Part shown: positions 55,238-64,000 of the stretch, in pieces
Layout: every line of letters starts with the position of its first letter
Numbering within the stretch: the stretch's first letter is position 1
Source: JALEFZ01 sp038527485
GTDB taxonomy: Bacteria; Bacteroidota; Bacteroidia; J057
Length of the DNA: 64,000 nt
Reading direction: 5' to 3'
Assembly (NCBI GenBank): GCA_038527485.1
Contig: JBCBFT010000023.1
Location: 1-64,000 of the forward strand
Translations under genes and position numbers: made by a program
Notes under the pieces: model-generated
The model's input: only the letters and a program-made list of their open reading frames with translations
What the model was told of the DNA's origin: nothing
The model's database searches: none

Positions 55238-57505
55238 ATGCAGAAATCTGGAACCACCTCAGCAAAAAATAAGGCGAAAAATAAGGCTCCTAAAAAGAAG
55301 GAGTCTCCATTTACCAAAAGGGTAAAGACCCCTACTGTCTTACAGATGGAAGGGGTAGAATGTGGTGCGGCTTCTCTCGCCATCATACTCGGATATTACG
55401 GTCGGATTGTCCCCCTAGAAAAACTGCGCGTGGCATGTGGTGTATCTAGAGATGGGCTCAAGGCTACCAATATCATGAAAGCCGCCAGATCCTATGGACT
55501 CAAGACCAAAGGCTTTTCCAAATCTCTTGAGAAACTACAGAAATCTAAAACTCCCTCTATCATTTTCTGGAACTTTAATCACTTCCTAGTACTAGAGGGA
55601 TTCACGAAAAATAAAGTCTACCTCAATGACCCTGCACAGGGTCGATATGCTGTCACATATGATGAGTTTGAGGGTTCCTTTACGGGAGTTGTAATCACGA
55701 TGGAACCGACGGAAGAGTTTGAGAAAGGGAATGAAAAGCGAGGACTTATTCCTGCCCTCAGTTCCAGAATCAAAAACTCCAAAATGAGTTTGGTATATGT
55801 GATTTTGGCTAGTCTCTTTCTTGTGATCCCAGGTTTGGTCATTCCTTCTTTTACCCAGATTTTCATTGACCGCTACCTCATCAACAATATGTCAGAGTTT
55901 GTGATGCCCTTGCTACTCGCTATGGGAGGGATTTTGGTAGTCAATGGGCTACTCTTACACATCCAACAGTATTATCTTCTTAGACTAGAGACAAAATTGG
56001 CACTGGCTACTTCTAGCCAATTTCTATGGCATGTATTTAGACTGCCTATCACTTTCTTCACCCAAAGATACAGTGGAGACATCTCCAATCGCGTAACGCT
56101 CAATGATAAAATTGCAGGGCTCCTGAGTGGGGAGCTGGCAGATGCAGCATTGAATGTAATAGTAGTCATATTCTATCTTTTGCTGATGCTTACATATGAT
56201 ATCTGGCTCACACTCGTCGGTGTGTCTGTCGCAATCATCAATGTGGTCGCCCTCCGCGTAGTGGCCCGTGCACGCAAAGATGGAAGCCGCCGATTACTCA
56301 ATGAAAGAGGAAAACTCATGGGTACCACCATGTCAGGAATCAGCATGATCGAAACCCTGAAAGCCGCAGGGCGTGAAAATGACTTCTTTGCCAACTGGAC
56401 AGGCTATCTGGCCAAGGTCTTGAATATCCAGCAGCAACTCTCATGGATCACCATACGCCTTAATATCGTACCTCCGCTTCTTATCTCTCTGAGTACAGCG
56501 ACCGTTTTAGGGTTGGGCGCCATGCGTGTCATGGATGGACATATGACTCTTGGGATGCTTGTCGGATTCCTCTACCTCATGAATAGCTTCATCCAACCTG
56601 TCAATGGGCTCATCAGTATGGGGAGCTTACTACAAGAGACAGAGGGTGATATGAATCGTATCGATGACGTATTGAACTATGAAATAGCCGAAGAATTTAC
56701 ACGAAAGCCTACTGCTCGTGTCATAGCGGCAGAGAATCCAGCGAAGGTCCACTCAAATGGAAAAGCAAAGCATGTACACAGTAAGCTAAATGGTCATCTA
56801 CAACTCAATGATATTTCCTTTGGCTATACACATACGCTTCCTCCCTTGATCAAAAACTTCAGTCTAGATCTTGAGCCTGGAAGTCGTGTAGCACTCGTAG
56901 GAGGATCAGGGAGTGGAAAATCAACCGTTGCTCGATTAGTGGCAGGCTTGTACAGCCCTTGGGAAGGAGAAATCCTTCTAGATCAAAAAGATAGACAGAA
57001 CCTTCCAAGACACATGATCAACAATTCTATCGCTGTCATAGATCAAGAGATTATGCTGTTTAAAGGAAGCATTAGAGACAATCTCTCTTTCTGGGATCCA
57101 ACGATGAGCGAACACAACATCATCCGAGCTGCCAAAGATGCGATGATACACGATGTAATTGCTGCTCGCCCTGGTGCCTATGAAAGTATGGTCACAGAGA
57201 AAGGCACCAACTTCAGCGGAGGACAAAGACAGCGTATGGAAATTGCACGTGCGCTCGCCCTGAATCCTACTTATCTGGTCATGGATGAAGGTACCAGTGC
57301 CCTCGATCCTAAGTCAGAAAAACAAGTGATGGACAATATTCGGCGACGAGGATGTACCTGCCTCATCGTTGCTCATAGATTGAGTACCATCCGTGACTGT
57401 GACGAAATCATCGTCATGAAGTTCGGGGAAATCGTCGAACGAGGTACACATCATGAACTACTAGACAGACAAGGTCTTTATTCTCAACTCATTAGCTCGA
57501 ACTAA
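55238..57505 (+). CDS. NHLP-type ABC transporter with C39 leader peptidase
   Basis: This 755-residue exporter cuts a leader peptide after a double Gly and moves the peptide across the inner membrane. The N-terminal C39 peptidase (about 30-160) has VLQMEGVECGAASL (catalytic Cys42), FNHFLVL (His115) and LNDPAQG (Asp131). Six membrane helices lie at about 180-460. The ATPase has Walker A GGSGSGKST, signature FSGGQRQR and Walker B YLVMDEGTSALD. An upstream Met at 55184 would add 18 hydrophobic residues before the peptidase; the Met at 55238 fits the family better. The stop codon overlaps the next ATG (TAATG), so the two subunits are translationally coupled. Confidence 0.93.
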   Translation: MQKSGTTSAKNKAKNKAPKKKESPFTKRVKTPTVLQMEGVECGAASLAIILGYYGRIVPLEKLRVACGVSRDGLKATNIMKAARSYGLKTKGFSKSLEKLQKSKTPSIIFWNFNHFLVLEGFTKNKVYLNDPAQGRYAVTYDEFEGSFTGVVITMEPTEEFEKGNEKRGLIPALSSRIKNSKMSLVYVILASLFLVIPGLVIPSFTQIFIDRYLINNMSEFVMPLLLAMGGILVVNGLLLHIQQYYLLRLETKLALATSSQFLWHVFRLPITFFTQRYSGDISNRVTLNDKIAGLLSGELADAALNVIVVIFYLLLMLTYDIWLTLVGVSVAIINVVALRVVARARKDGSRRLLNERGKLMGTTMSGISMIETLKAAGRENDFFANWTGYLAKVLNIQQQLSWITIRLNIVPPLLISLSTATVLGLGAMRVMDGHMTLGMLVGFLYLMNSFIQPVNGLISMGSLLQETEGDMNRIDDVLNYEIAEEFTRKPTARVIAAENPAKVHSNGKAKHVHSKLNGHLQLNDISFGYTHTLPPLIKNFSLDLEPGSRVALVGGSGSGKSTVARLVAGLYSPWEGEILLDQKDRQNLPRHMINNSIAVIDQEIMLFKGSIRDNLSFWDPTMSEHNIIRAAKDAMIHDVIAARPGAYESMVTEKGTNFSGGQRQRMEIARALALNPTYLVMDEGTSALDPKSEKQVMDNIRRRGCTCLIVAHRLSTIRDCDEIIVMKFGEIVERGTHHELLDRQGLYSQLISSN

Positions 57506-60408
57506 TGCCTATCAAGCCACTAGAAATACGATTGGGGGCAAACAAGCCCTTTGTTCTCTCCAAACATGACTGTGCCTGGATCGTTGTCTCAGGTGAAGTA
57601 GAAGTCTACTATGCACAGCTCAACGAAGACGGAAAGCTCCAAAGCCCCAGAAACTACTTATACACTGCTCACAAAGGAGAAATGCTGTTTAGCCTCAAAG
57701 AGGCATCTACCCTCAAAGGCATTAACCTCATGGCAGTCAGTGCCGAGGCGAAACTAATCGAGCTTCGCAAAGAGTATCTGACCAATCTAAATGCGAATCA
57801 ACTGGGAAGTAAAGTAGATAAATGGGTACTCAAATTGGCAGAGTGTCTACAGACACAGCCTGTTCCTCGTATCTATACCCCTCTTGAAGCTGACTCTAAC
57901 CCCATCATTGATCCACAAGAAATAGCCTTTCCTACTAAAGGACTCAAATGGGTAAAGCTAGATCAAGGAGAGATCGACATATATGGTGAGGCTGAAACAC
58001 CCGTCCCCAATCAGGAAAAAATCCTCAAAGGACTCATTCCTGTGTCCCATGATCTGTGGATTCAAGCCAAGGATACAGCTGTGAAGCTGGAAGTGTATCC
58101 GACAATAGATGTAGTTCAGGACGAGATTAGTCTCATGCTGGCCCTGCAGTATCTCCAGCAGTTTTTCTACCTGAAGATTGAGCAGCGGTTTCGAGCAAAC
58201 AGACTGGAAGCGGAAGCAGACATCCAAGGACGCTTGATGCACAATCAATCGATGATTGAGCACAGCCTTGATGGTCTAAAAGCTATCGTCAAAGAGAAAG
58301 ATTCTCAATCTTTTGCTTCTGTACACAACCACAATCATCTATTGGCAGCTTGTCAGTTGATTGGCCGTGAAATAGGCTTTGATTTTGAAGACCCTAAACT
58401 TAAGGATCAGGATCAAAGTACACTGATGCACCAGCTCAAAGCCATCGCACAGGTATCCAATGTTAGGGTACGTAAAGTTATCCTGCGTGGAGAGTGGTGG
58501 AAGGAAGAAAATGGGCATCTACTGGCATTTCATCAGGGAACCAAAGCTCCACTAGCCCTTGTTCAGAAGGATGCTACGAGTTATCTCATAAAGGACCCTT
58601 CCACAAAGTCTAGCCAGCTCGTGACTGCTGACCTCGCAGCCGATCTCGAACCGATGGCTTACATGTTTTTCTATGCTTTTGACCGAAAAATAGATTCGAT
58701 CAAGCAGATTGGGCTTTTTGCTCTCAAAGGACTTAAAAAGGACATTGGACTCATCATGCTGGCAACGCTTTTTGGCAGCTTATTGACGATGCTTGTTCCA
58801 ATCCTATCAGGAGTACTCTTTGATGATGTCATTCCTCAGGCTGATAGAGGCTTCTTAATTGAAGTAGTGGGTATCATGGTCATTATTGGGGTACTATCAG
58901 CCATGCTGGGACTGATCCGGGGCGTTCTTCAGCTAAGAGTGGAGACCAAGTCCAATATTAACATACAGGCAGCGCTGATGGATCATTTGTTGCGCCTGCC
59001 TGTGACTTTTTACCGCCAGTTTTCTGCGGGAGACCTTACCCTACGAACACTCGGAATCAACGCTATCCGCCAGGTGCTTTCAGCTACACTCTTACGTACA
59101 GTCCTGAGTGGTGCCTTCTCTATTGTAAATGTTGTTTTACTGTTCTATTATGACCCCAACCTCGCATGGATAGGCTTGGGACTCGTCATTCTCGCAGTGG
59201 GTGTGATGCTAGGAATCGGTTTTTATAAGCTAAAATTTGACCGTGAAATCGCACAAATACAGGGAGATATACAAGGGTTCCTTTTCGAGTTCATATCAGG
59301 GATCTCCAAAATCAGAATCTCAGGAGCAGAGCAACGCATATTCGCTATTTGGGCCAATAAATTTGGCCTTCTGAAGATGAGAGGATTCAAATCCGTTAAT
59401 TTGGAGAATCTCTCTGTAGTTTTCAATGGCTCCTATACCCTACTGACCAATATGTTTTTCTTTGCTGCTATTTTCTTCATTATCCAGAAAGATCCCAGCA
59501 AATCTCTAATCTCAGTAGGTGTCTTCATGGCTTTCGTTTCTGCCTTCCGCCAGTTTCTCAATGATAGCTTAAGCATCAGCGAAGCCATCATCGCTTCCCT
59601 CAACATCATTCCCCTGTATGAAAGAATGCGACCTATCATGGAGGCAGAGCCCGAATCCTATCAAGGGAGTGCAGATCCAGGAGAACTGCAGGGTGAGATT
59701 GAAGTAAATGCTGTCACGTTCAGATATCATCAAGATCAAGCCCCTGTTTTGAAAAATGTCTCTTTTAGAATCAAACCAGGTGAAATGGTTGCTTTCGTAG
59801 GTCCTTCGGGCTCAGGAAAGTCTACTGTCATGCGCCTACTACTAGGTTTTGAAGAGGCAGAGACGGGTTCGATTTACTATGATGGTCAGGCCTTTGAGTC
59901 TCTATCCAAAGAGCTGGTTCGCCAGCAAATGGGTGTCGTCTTGCAAGATAGTGCCCTCATGGCAGGGTCTATCTACATGAATATCGTAGGAAACTCTGAT
60001 CTCACCCTAGAGGACGCAGTAGAAGCCGCTAATATGGCAGGCCTTGAAGAAGATATTGCACAAATGCCCATGGGTATGCACACAATGATCAGCGAAGGAG
60101 CCAGCACATTCTCTGGTGGACAAAGGCAGCGTTTAATGATTGCAAGAGCCATTGTCAATAAACCTCGAATTTTGTTCATGGACGAAGCAACAAGCGCGCT
60201 AGATAATCGCACGCAGAGTATTGTATCAGAAAGTCTAGAGAAGCTGCAAGCTACGCGTATTGTCATCGCACACCGATTGAGCACCGTAATCAATGCCGAC
60301 CGAATCTTTGTCATGGAAGACGGAGAGATCGTCGAATCAGGTAGCTATCGTGAACTGATCAAGCAAGATGGACTTTTTGCCAAGCTTGCCAAGCGACAAA
60401 TCGCCTAA
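57505..60408 (+). CDS. NHLP-type ABC transporter, second subunit with cNMP-like N-terminal domain
   Basis: This 967-residue protein has an N-terminal cupin/cNMP-like domain (about 10-95, CAWIVVSGEVEVYYAQLNED). A long helical and degenerate-peptidase-like region follows (about 190-400; LLAACQLIGREIG, and PLALVQKDATSYLIKDP). It has six membrane helices (about 410-700) and an ATPase with GPSGSGKST, FSGGQRQR and ILFMDEATSALD. No catalytic Cys-His pair is visible in the peptidase-like part. Together with the preceding subunit it should form the heterodimeric exporter known from NHLM clusters. It ends 2 bases before the next ATG. Confidence 0.92.
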   Translation: MPIKPLEIRLGANKPFVLSKHDCAWIVVSGEVEVYYAQLNEDGKLQSPRNYLYTAHKGEMLFSLKEASTLKGINLMAVSAEAKLIELRKEYLTNLNANQLGSKVDKWVLKLAECLQTQPVPRIYTPLEADSNPIIDPQEIAFPTKGLKWVKLDQGEIDIYGEAETPVPNQEKILKGLIPVSHDLWIQAKDTAVKLEVYPTIDVVQDEISLMLALQYLQQFFYLKIEQRFRANRLEAEADIQGRLMHNQSMIEHSLDGLKAIVKEKDSQSFASVHNHNHLLAACQLIGREIGFDFEDPKLKDQDQSTLMHQLKAIAQVSNVRVRKVILRGEWWKEENGHLLAFHQGTKAPLALVQKDATSYLIKDPSTKSSQLVTADLAADLEPMAYMFFYAFDRKIDSIKQIGLFALKGLKKDIGLIMLATLFGSLLTMLVPILSGVLFDDVIPQADRGFLIEVVGIMVIIGVLSAMLGLIRGVLQLRVETKSNINIQAALMDHLLRLPVTFYRQFSAGDLTLRTLGINAIRQVLSATLLRTVLSGAFSIVNVVLLFYYDPNLAWIGLGLVILAVGVMLGIGFYKLKFDREIAQIQGDIQGFLFEFISGISKIRISGAEQRIFAIWANKFGLLKMRGFKSVNLENLSVVFNGSYTLLTNMFFFAAIFFIIQKDPSKSLISVGVFMAFVSAFRQFLNDSLSISEAIIASLNIIPLYERMRPIMEAEPESYQGSADPGELQGEIEVNAVTFRYHQDQAPVLKNVSFRIKPGEMVAFVGPSGSGKSTVMRLLLGFEEAETGSIYYDGQAFESLSKELVRQQMGVVLQDSALMAGSIYMNIVGNSDLTLEDAVEAANMAGLEEDIAQMPMGMHTMISEGASTFSGGQRQRLMIARAIVNKPRILFMDEATSALDNRTQSIVSESLEKLQATRIVIAHRLSTVINADRIFVMEDGEIVESGSYRELIKQDGLFAKLAKRQIA

Positions 60409-60410
60409 TA

Positions 60411-61565
60411 ATGAATACATCTTCTACTTCTCAGGACTTCCTCTTACGACTAGAGCCCAATCTATCTGTCGTACAGGAAGTCCTTACTTATTGTCAACTG
60501 CGGTTTACCCCTATAGATGATCGGGTATTTCAGATGAAGCCACATGTTCATCATCCACAGATTCCTACTTGGCAAGCATATATAGAAGAAGCCCATTCTG
60601 AAGGCGTATTTACAACCTTACAACGCTACCTTACAGCTTTTCAGTTTCCGATTGAAGAGGGAATCAGTCAATCCGCCGCATATCGCGCAGCAACAAAGCA
60701 AGGGAGAGCCCCTCAGCATCAATCCCAACGTCTGACACTTCAATCTCCCCATACACTTTCTCTTTATCTATATAAGAGTGTAGCAGGTACGATTCCTGTC
60801 TTGATCGTGCCCCATCCAGCAGATTTTGCAGATATTATTCGTGCACTTGCTTACAAAAATGAACCTCGTCCCATCCCTGCTTCTATGGGTGCTAGCCTAT
60901 TATCAGGTCTTAATAACTGGCATCGAATCCATAAGCTAAAAGCAGAATGGGAACAACAAAATCCTCGACAGAGTTGGAATCATCATTTTCGTAGTCAGAT
61001 TCTTCCTAACAAAGACCTGTATCAAGATCGCTTAATTATTCTGAGTGAAAAATCCTACAGTGGCGTCTCTCCTGAAGCGGTCGGACTAGACGAAACGACA
61101 TGGCTTCAATATTCCAACAGTATTCGACTGGCACACGAAGTCACCCATTATTTCACTAAGCAATATATGGGGGGTATGCATGTCCACCTACACGATGAGA
61201 CTGTTGCTGACTATATGGGGATTAAAGAAGCTACGGGACGCTTTCAAACTGAGTGGTTTTTATGCTTCATGGGATTAGAAGCATCTACCTATCGATCAGG
61301 AGGTAGAATGGAAAACTACATTATCCAAGCCAATCTCTCTGATCTAGCCCAGCAACTCTTGCAAGAGATGCTAAGGTTAGCCGCACAAGAACTGGCGCTT
61401 TTTGATCAAGCTTTACCATCTCCTCATTCCTCTCTTTCCAAAGTCATGGAGCTTGCCACACTTTGCATGTTTTCTCTAGATAAGATGGCTCAGCCAAATG
61501 CTCACCAGCACATGCTGACATATTTTACCGATCTCCAAGCAAAATACGTGTCCTTCTTAGCCTAA
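60411..61565 (+). CDS. HEXXH-motif protein of the export locus, putative zinc metalloprotease
   Basis: This 384-residue protein has no signal peptide or membrane helix. It contains HEVTHYF (His242, Glu243, His246) followed 15 residues later by HDETVADYMG (Glu263, Asp267), the order of ligands seen in gluzincin-type zinc sites. The N-terminal half is not recognised (LRLEPNLSVVQEV, then SLYLYKSVAGTIPVLIVPHPADF). The gene starts 2 bases after the second ABC subunit, so it belongs to the operon. A role in trimming or handling the peptide in the cytoplasm is plausible, but neither protease activity nor zinc binding is shown. Confidence 0.75.
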   Translation: MNTSSTSQDFLLRLEPNLSVVQEVLTYCQLRFTPIDDRVFQMKPHVHHPQIPTWQAYIEEAHSEGVFTTLQRYLTAFQFPIEEGISQSAAYRAATKQGRAPQHQSQRLTLQSPHTLSLYLYKSVAGTIPVLIVPHPADFADIIRALAYKNEPRPIPASMGASLLSGLNNWHRIHKLKAEWEQQNPRQSWNHHFRSQILPNKDLYQDRLIILSEKSYSGVSPEAVGLDETTWLQYSNSIRLAHEVTHYFTKQYMGGMHVHLHDETVADYMGIKEATGRFQTEWFLCFMGLEASTYRSGGRMENYIIQANLSDLAQQLLQEMLRLAAQELALFDQALPSPHSSLSKVMELATLCMFSLDKMAQPNAHQHMLTYFTDLQAKYVSFLA

Positions 61566-61732
61566 AATCAAGCTTTGCGGTAAGCTGACAGGATCTACAG
61601 GTTTCTTGTCAAGATTCTCAGATCCGTATACTCCTAACTTATATTTCGAAAGTAGCACACTCCACTTCATTCCTTTGAAGTATAGACTGCTTTTGCCAAA
61701 TACTTATTGTACCACGTGACAACTATAAAACT

Positions 61733-63256
61733 ATGTTTGAGCTAAGTATAAAGAGGGCTTTTAAACGCCATATGAAACAAACACTTCCCTTAACAGAAAA
61801 TGAAGTAGGAGTGTTGAATGGGGGTTTTTCTAACTTTCCCAAGTCCAGAAATATCGAAAAAGAACCCATTCAAAGTGCAGACTTTATCGATAGCTCTCTC
61901 TTGAAAAAATATAAGGCCAGTAGGTTTAATAGTTTCATCCCATTTGAAGGCCAAATCATCGGCTTTAACGCGTATACGCAACAATTTTTGACGTTGGATG
62001 CCATGCTTCTAGATCTGTTCAATGCAGCGATCTTAGAAGACAATATCACAGGACTGGCAGATATTCATCCCGAACTTTTCTTGGAGTTTATCCGGCATGG
62101 ATACGTAGTGGAGCATGACGTGGACGAAACACAAAAAGTCAAAGATTTGCGCAATGAGGTAGATCTTAGCAATAAGAAGTATGAGCTTACCATCAATCCA
62201 ACGATGAACTGCAACTTCAAATGCTGGTACTGCTATGAAAGCCACATCAAAGGATCTAAAATGGACCCTGAGACCATCACAAAGATCCAGAAGCATATTG
62301 ACAAAGTACTAGCAGAAAACCCTGATCTAGAGGAGTTTCATATTTCCTGGTTTGGAGGAGAGCCCATGTTGTACTTTGATAATGTCGTCAAGCCTATCAT
62401 TACGTATGGGCATGAAGCTATGAAAGATCGCGAGACAGAACTCACGTCTGGATTCACGACAAATGGGTATCTGATCAAGCCTGAGATGATTCCTTTCTTC
62501 AAGAAATACAACATCGATAATTTCCAGATTACGCTGGATGGACATCGGGACAAACACAACACCGTTCGCTACACTGCTAGTACGAAGGGGACCTACGATA
62601 AAATCATCGAAAATATCAAGCTCTTGACTCGCCATGAGATCCCTGTATATGTACGTATCAACTACACAGAGGAAACGCTAGAAAAAGTCGAGCATGTAGT
62701 AGACGATTTTGCCGAATTGAATGAAAAGGAGCGTGCATTTATGATGTTTAGTTTCCACAATGTATGGCAAGACCGTAAGCCAAGCCGAGAACGTTTAGAG
62801 AAAGTCATCACACGATTTAGAAGTAATGATTTTATAACCAATTCCCTTTTCTCCTCGGTAGACACGCTTCGCCACTCCTGCTACGCCGATAAGAAGAATC
62901 ACGCTACGATCAACTACAATGGAGAGGTATTTAAGTGTACCGCTCGTGATTTTACTACTGACAGTAGAGAAGGAGATATGACGGCTGAGGGAGATATCGT
63001 ATGGAATGAAAAGTTTGATGAGCGGATGAATGCAAAATTCAACAATAGCCCTTGTCTCAGCTGTAGAATACAGCCTATCTGCAACGGTGGCTGTTCTCAG
63101 CAGGCCATGGAAAATGCAGGGGAAGATTACTGCGTAATCGAAATGTCTGGAATCAGCAAGGACGATGTCATCTTGAGTAAGTTTAAGCAAAAGCTTGAAC
63201 ATCAGATCTTAAGAAGAGCAAAGTTGGTCCGTCGTATTAATGCAGGTATATTCTAA
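61733..63256 (+). CDS. Radical SAM/SPASM peptide maturase with leader-like N-terminus
   Basis: This 507-residue enzyme carries the radical SAM cluster motif CNFKCWYC (Cys160, Cys164, Cys167). It has FGGEPML and TTNGYLI further on, and a SPASM domain with auxiliary Fe-S cysteines (CYADKKN, KCTARD, CLSCRIQPICNGGC). Such enzymes install cross-links or other changes in ribosomal peptides. The N-terminal 150 residues resemble the usual RRE-like or alpha-beta N-domain (RFNSFIPFEGQIIGFNAYTQQFL). Residues 14-33 include LTENEVGVLNGG, which reads like a double-glycine leader (cleavage after Gly31). Only Met1 and Met15 can start the N-domain, so this leader-like piece is translated in frame. Confidence 0.92.
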   Translation: MFELSIKRAFKRHMKQTLPLTENEVGVLNGGFSNFPKSRNIEKEPIQSADFIDSSLLKKYKASRFNSFIPFEGQIIGFNAYTQQFLTLDAMLLDLFNAAILEDNITGLADIHPELFLEFIRHGYVVEHDVDETQKVKDLRNEVDLSNKKYELTINPTMNCNFKCWYCYESHIKGSKMDPETITKIQKHIDKVLAENPDLEEFHISWFGGEPMLYFDNVVKPIITYGHEAMKDRETELTSGFTTNGYLIKPEMIPFFKKYNIDNFQITLDGHRDKHNTVRYTASTKGTYDKIIENIKLLTRHEIPVYVRINYTEETLEKVEHVVDDFAELNEKERAFMMFSFHNVWQDRKPSRERLEKVITRFRSNDFITNSLFSSVDTLRHSCYADKKNHATINYNGEVFKCTARDFTTDSREGDMTAEGDIVWNEKFDERMNAKFNNSPCLSCRIQPICNGGCSQQAMENAGEDYCVIEMSGISKDDVILSKFKQKLEHQILRRAKLVRRINAGIF

Positions 63257-63304
63257 GAGTATCATTTAGCTCCTCTCCTACTCCCCATATCAAGATTAGC
63301 ATAC

Positions 63305-64000
63305 ATGGTACGTCCAGCTGTAACATATAAATTACCTTCTAGTCCACTTTGGATTACAGAAGAACTGGTTCATCGCGATTTGAAGTCTTGGACAGAAGAT
63401 CTGCTTACATATTTCGACTCTTCTCCAGATGTTTTGTCTTCAAACAAAGCGCAGACTTGTGCAGGCTTGAATCAGTCAGCACTTATTGCCTCTCTTCAAG
63501 GAGAATGGCAGCTCGCCTACAATCTTTGTCAGGCACAGATGCAATGGCTGCTCCAGCAAACTCCTGTATCAAAGATGTCGGCCAGAGATCTTCGACTTAT
63601 TTTACAGCCTTGGATCAATCTGGGTAGATTGACGTATCTCAAAGGAGATTACGAAGAGGCTAGACCTCATTTTGATATGATCGAGCGCATATATGCTGGT
63701 TGGGACTTAGATTTTGGGCTTTTTCAGCTCAATAACGAACAAGCCAAAGGATTTCTCAAAGAGGGAGAAGAAGGGGCTAGTCTTGAGCGATATCTACTCA
63801 TCAATTACATAGATGGTTTTTTGAAAATGTTTTTAAAATCCCAAAACTATGTCAAAGGAGTAGCTTTCATTCGAGCACAAAAAAATCGTCTAGAACGCGG
63901 TCTCTCGGATCTCATGGTGGAGAGCGAATTGCTCTTGCAAGAGCACTTAGGTACTTATAAATCTGCGCTACGTGTCGCAATGGATTGGAAACCCAAAGAT
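63305..64000 (+). CDS. Helical-repeat (TPR-like) protein, 3' truncated by window edge
   Basis: An open frame of 232 codons without stop starts at ATG 63305, 48 bases after the maturase gene, and runs off the window. It begins MVRPAVTYKLPSSPLWITEEL. It is helical, with pairs such as ALIASLQGEWQLAYNLCQAQMQWLL, LGRLTYLKGDYEEARPHFDMIERIY and ALRVAMDWKPKD that fit degenerate tetratricopeptide repeats. No signal peptide is seen. The position argues that it belongs to the peptide locus. The remainder and its length are unknown. Confidence 0.75.
   Translation, partial: MVRPAVTYKLPSSPLWITEELVHRDLKSWTEDLLTYFDSSPDVLSSNKAQTCAGLNQSALIASLQGEWQLAYNLCQAQMQWLLQQTPVSKMSARDLRLILQPWINLGRLTYLKGDYEEARPHFDMIERIYAGWDLDFGLFQLNNEQAKGFLKEGEEGASLERYLLINYIDGFLKMFLKSQNYVKGVAFIRAQKNRLERGLSDLMVESELLLQEHLGTYKSALRVAMDWKPKD

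Noticed and set aside
1..64000. rRNA or tRNA genes
   Set aside because: No GGTTCAAATCC-type T-arm with matching acceptor stem and no rRNA-like stretch was seen in any intergenic gap.

Overview
The window comes from a Bacteroidota chromosome, most likely a Saprospirales/Cytophagales-like environmental bacterium. The signs are many exported proteins ending in type IX secretion (T9SS) sorting domains, two TonB-dependent receptors with carboxypeptidase-like N-terminal domains, a PorV-like outer-membrane protein, a LytS-type propeller sensor kinase next to a receiver protein, and few Shine-Dalgarno sequences. No rRNA, tRNA, CRISPR array, transposase or phage gene was seen. Almost everything up to about 31.7 kb is on the minus strand; the right half is mostly plus strand.

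Layout. 1-3128: end piece of a response regulator and its sensor kinase. 3.4-10.2 kb: three T9SS cargo genes. Two are paralogues whose 3' 1.1 kb is almost identical, and the third has its signal peptide in another reading frame. 10.4-14.2 kb: a secreted GH13 alpha-amylase, preceded by a membrane AraC-type regulator with two carbohydrate-binding-like modules. 14.3-20.7 kb: nucleotide-sugar dehydrogenase, SpoIIE-type phosphatase, Opp/Dpp-type permease, small protein, glycosyltransferase and flippase-like membrane protein. 20.8-22.7 kb: GC-rich repeat, ruvC, 7-bp tandem repeat, HIT protein, greA. 22.8-31.7 kb: a three-gene set on one strand, TonB receptor, large exported protein and PorV-like protein. 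32-46 kb: housekeeping and envelope genes (M48 and S41 proteases, murB, acyl-AMP ligase with fused ACP, DCC-type oxidoreductase, TrkA_C-type transporter, sterol-desaturase-like enzyme, lipoprotein) with several clear terminators and two copies of an intergenic repeat. 46.6-51.2 kb: an exported alpha/beta hydrolase and a second TonB receptor.

The most striking region is 51.6 kb to the right edge. It is a co-directional set: stand-alone cyclic-nucleotide-binding protein, TolC-like outer-membrane protein, HlyD-like adaptor, C39-peptidase ABC transporter, a second ABC transporter with a cNMP-like N-terminal domain, an HEXXH-containing protein, a radical SAM/SPASM protein, and a helical-repeat protein that runs off the end. 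This is the architecture of an NHLP/NHLM-type peptide (RiPP) maturation and export system, with an outer-membrane channel fit for a Gram-negative cell. No separate precursor peptide is visible, but the maturase itself begins with a segment that looks like a double-glycine leader. The precursor is therefore either beyond the window or the system is organised in an unusual way.
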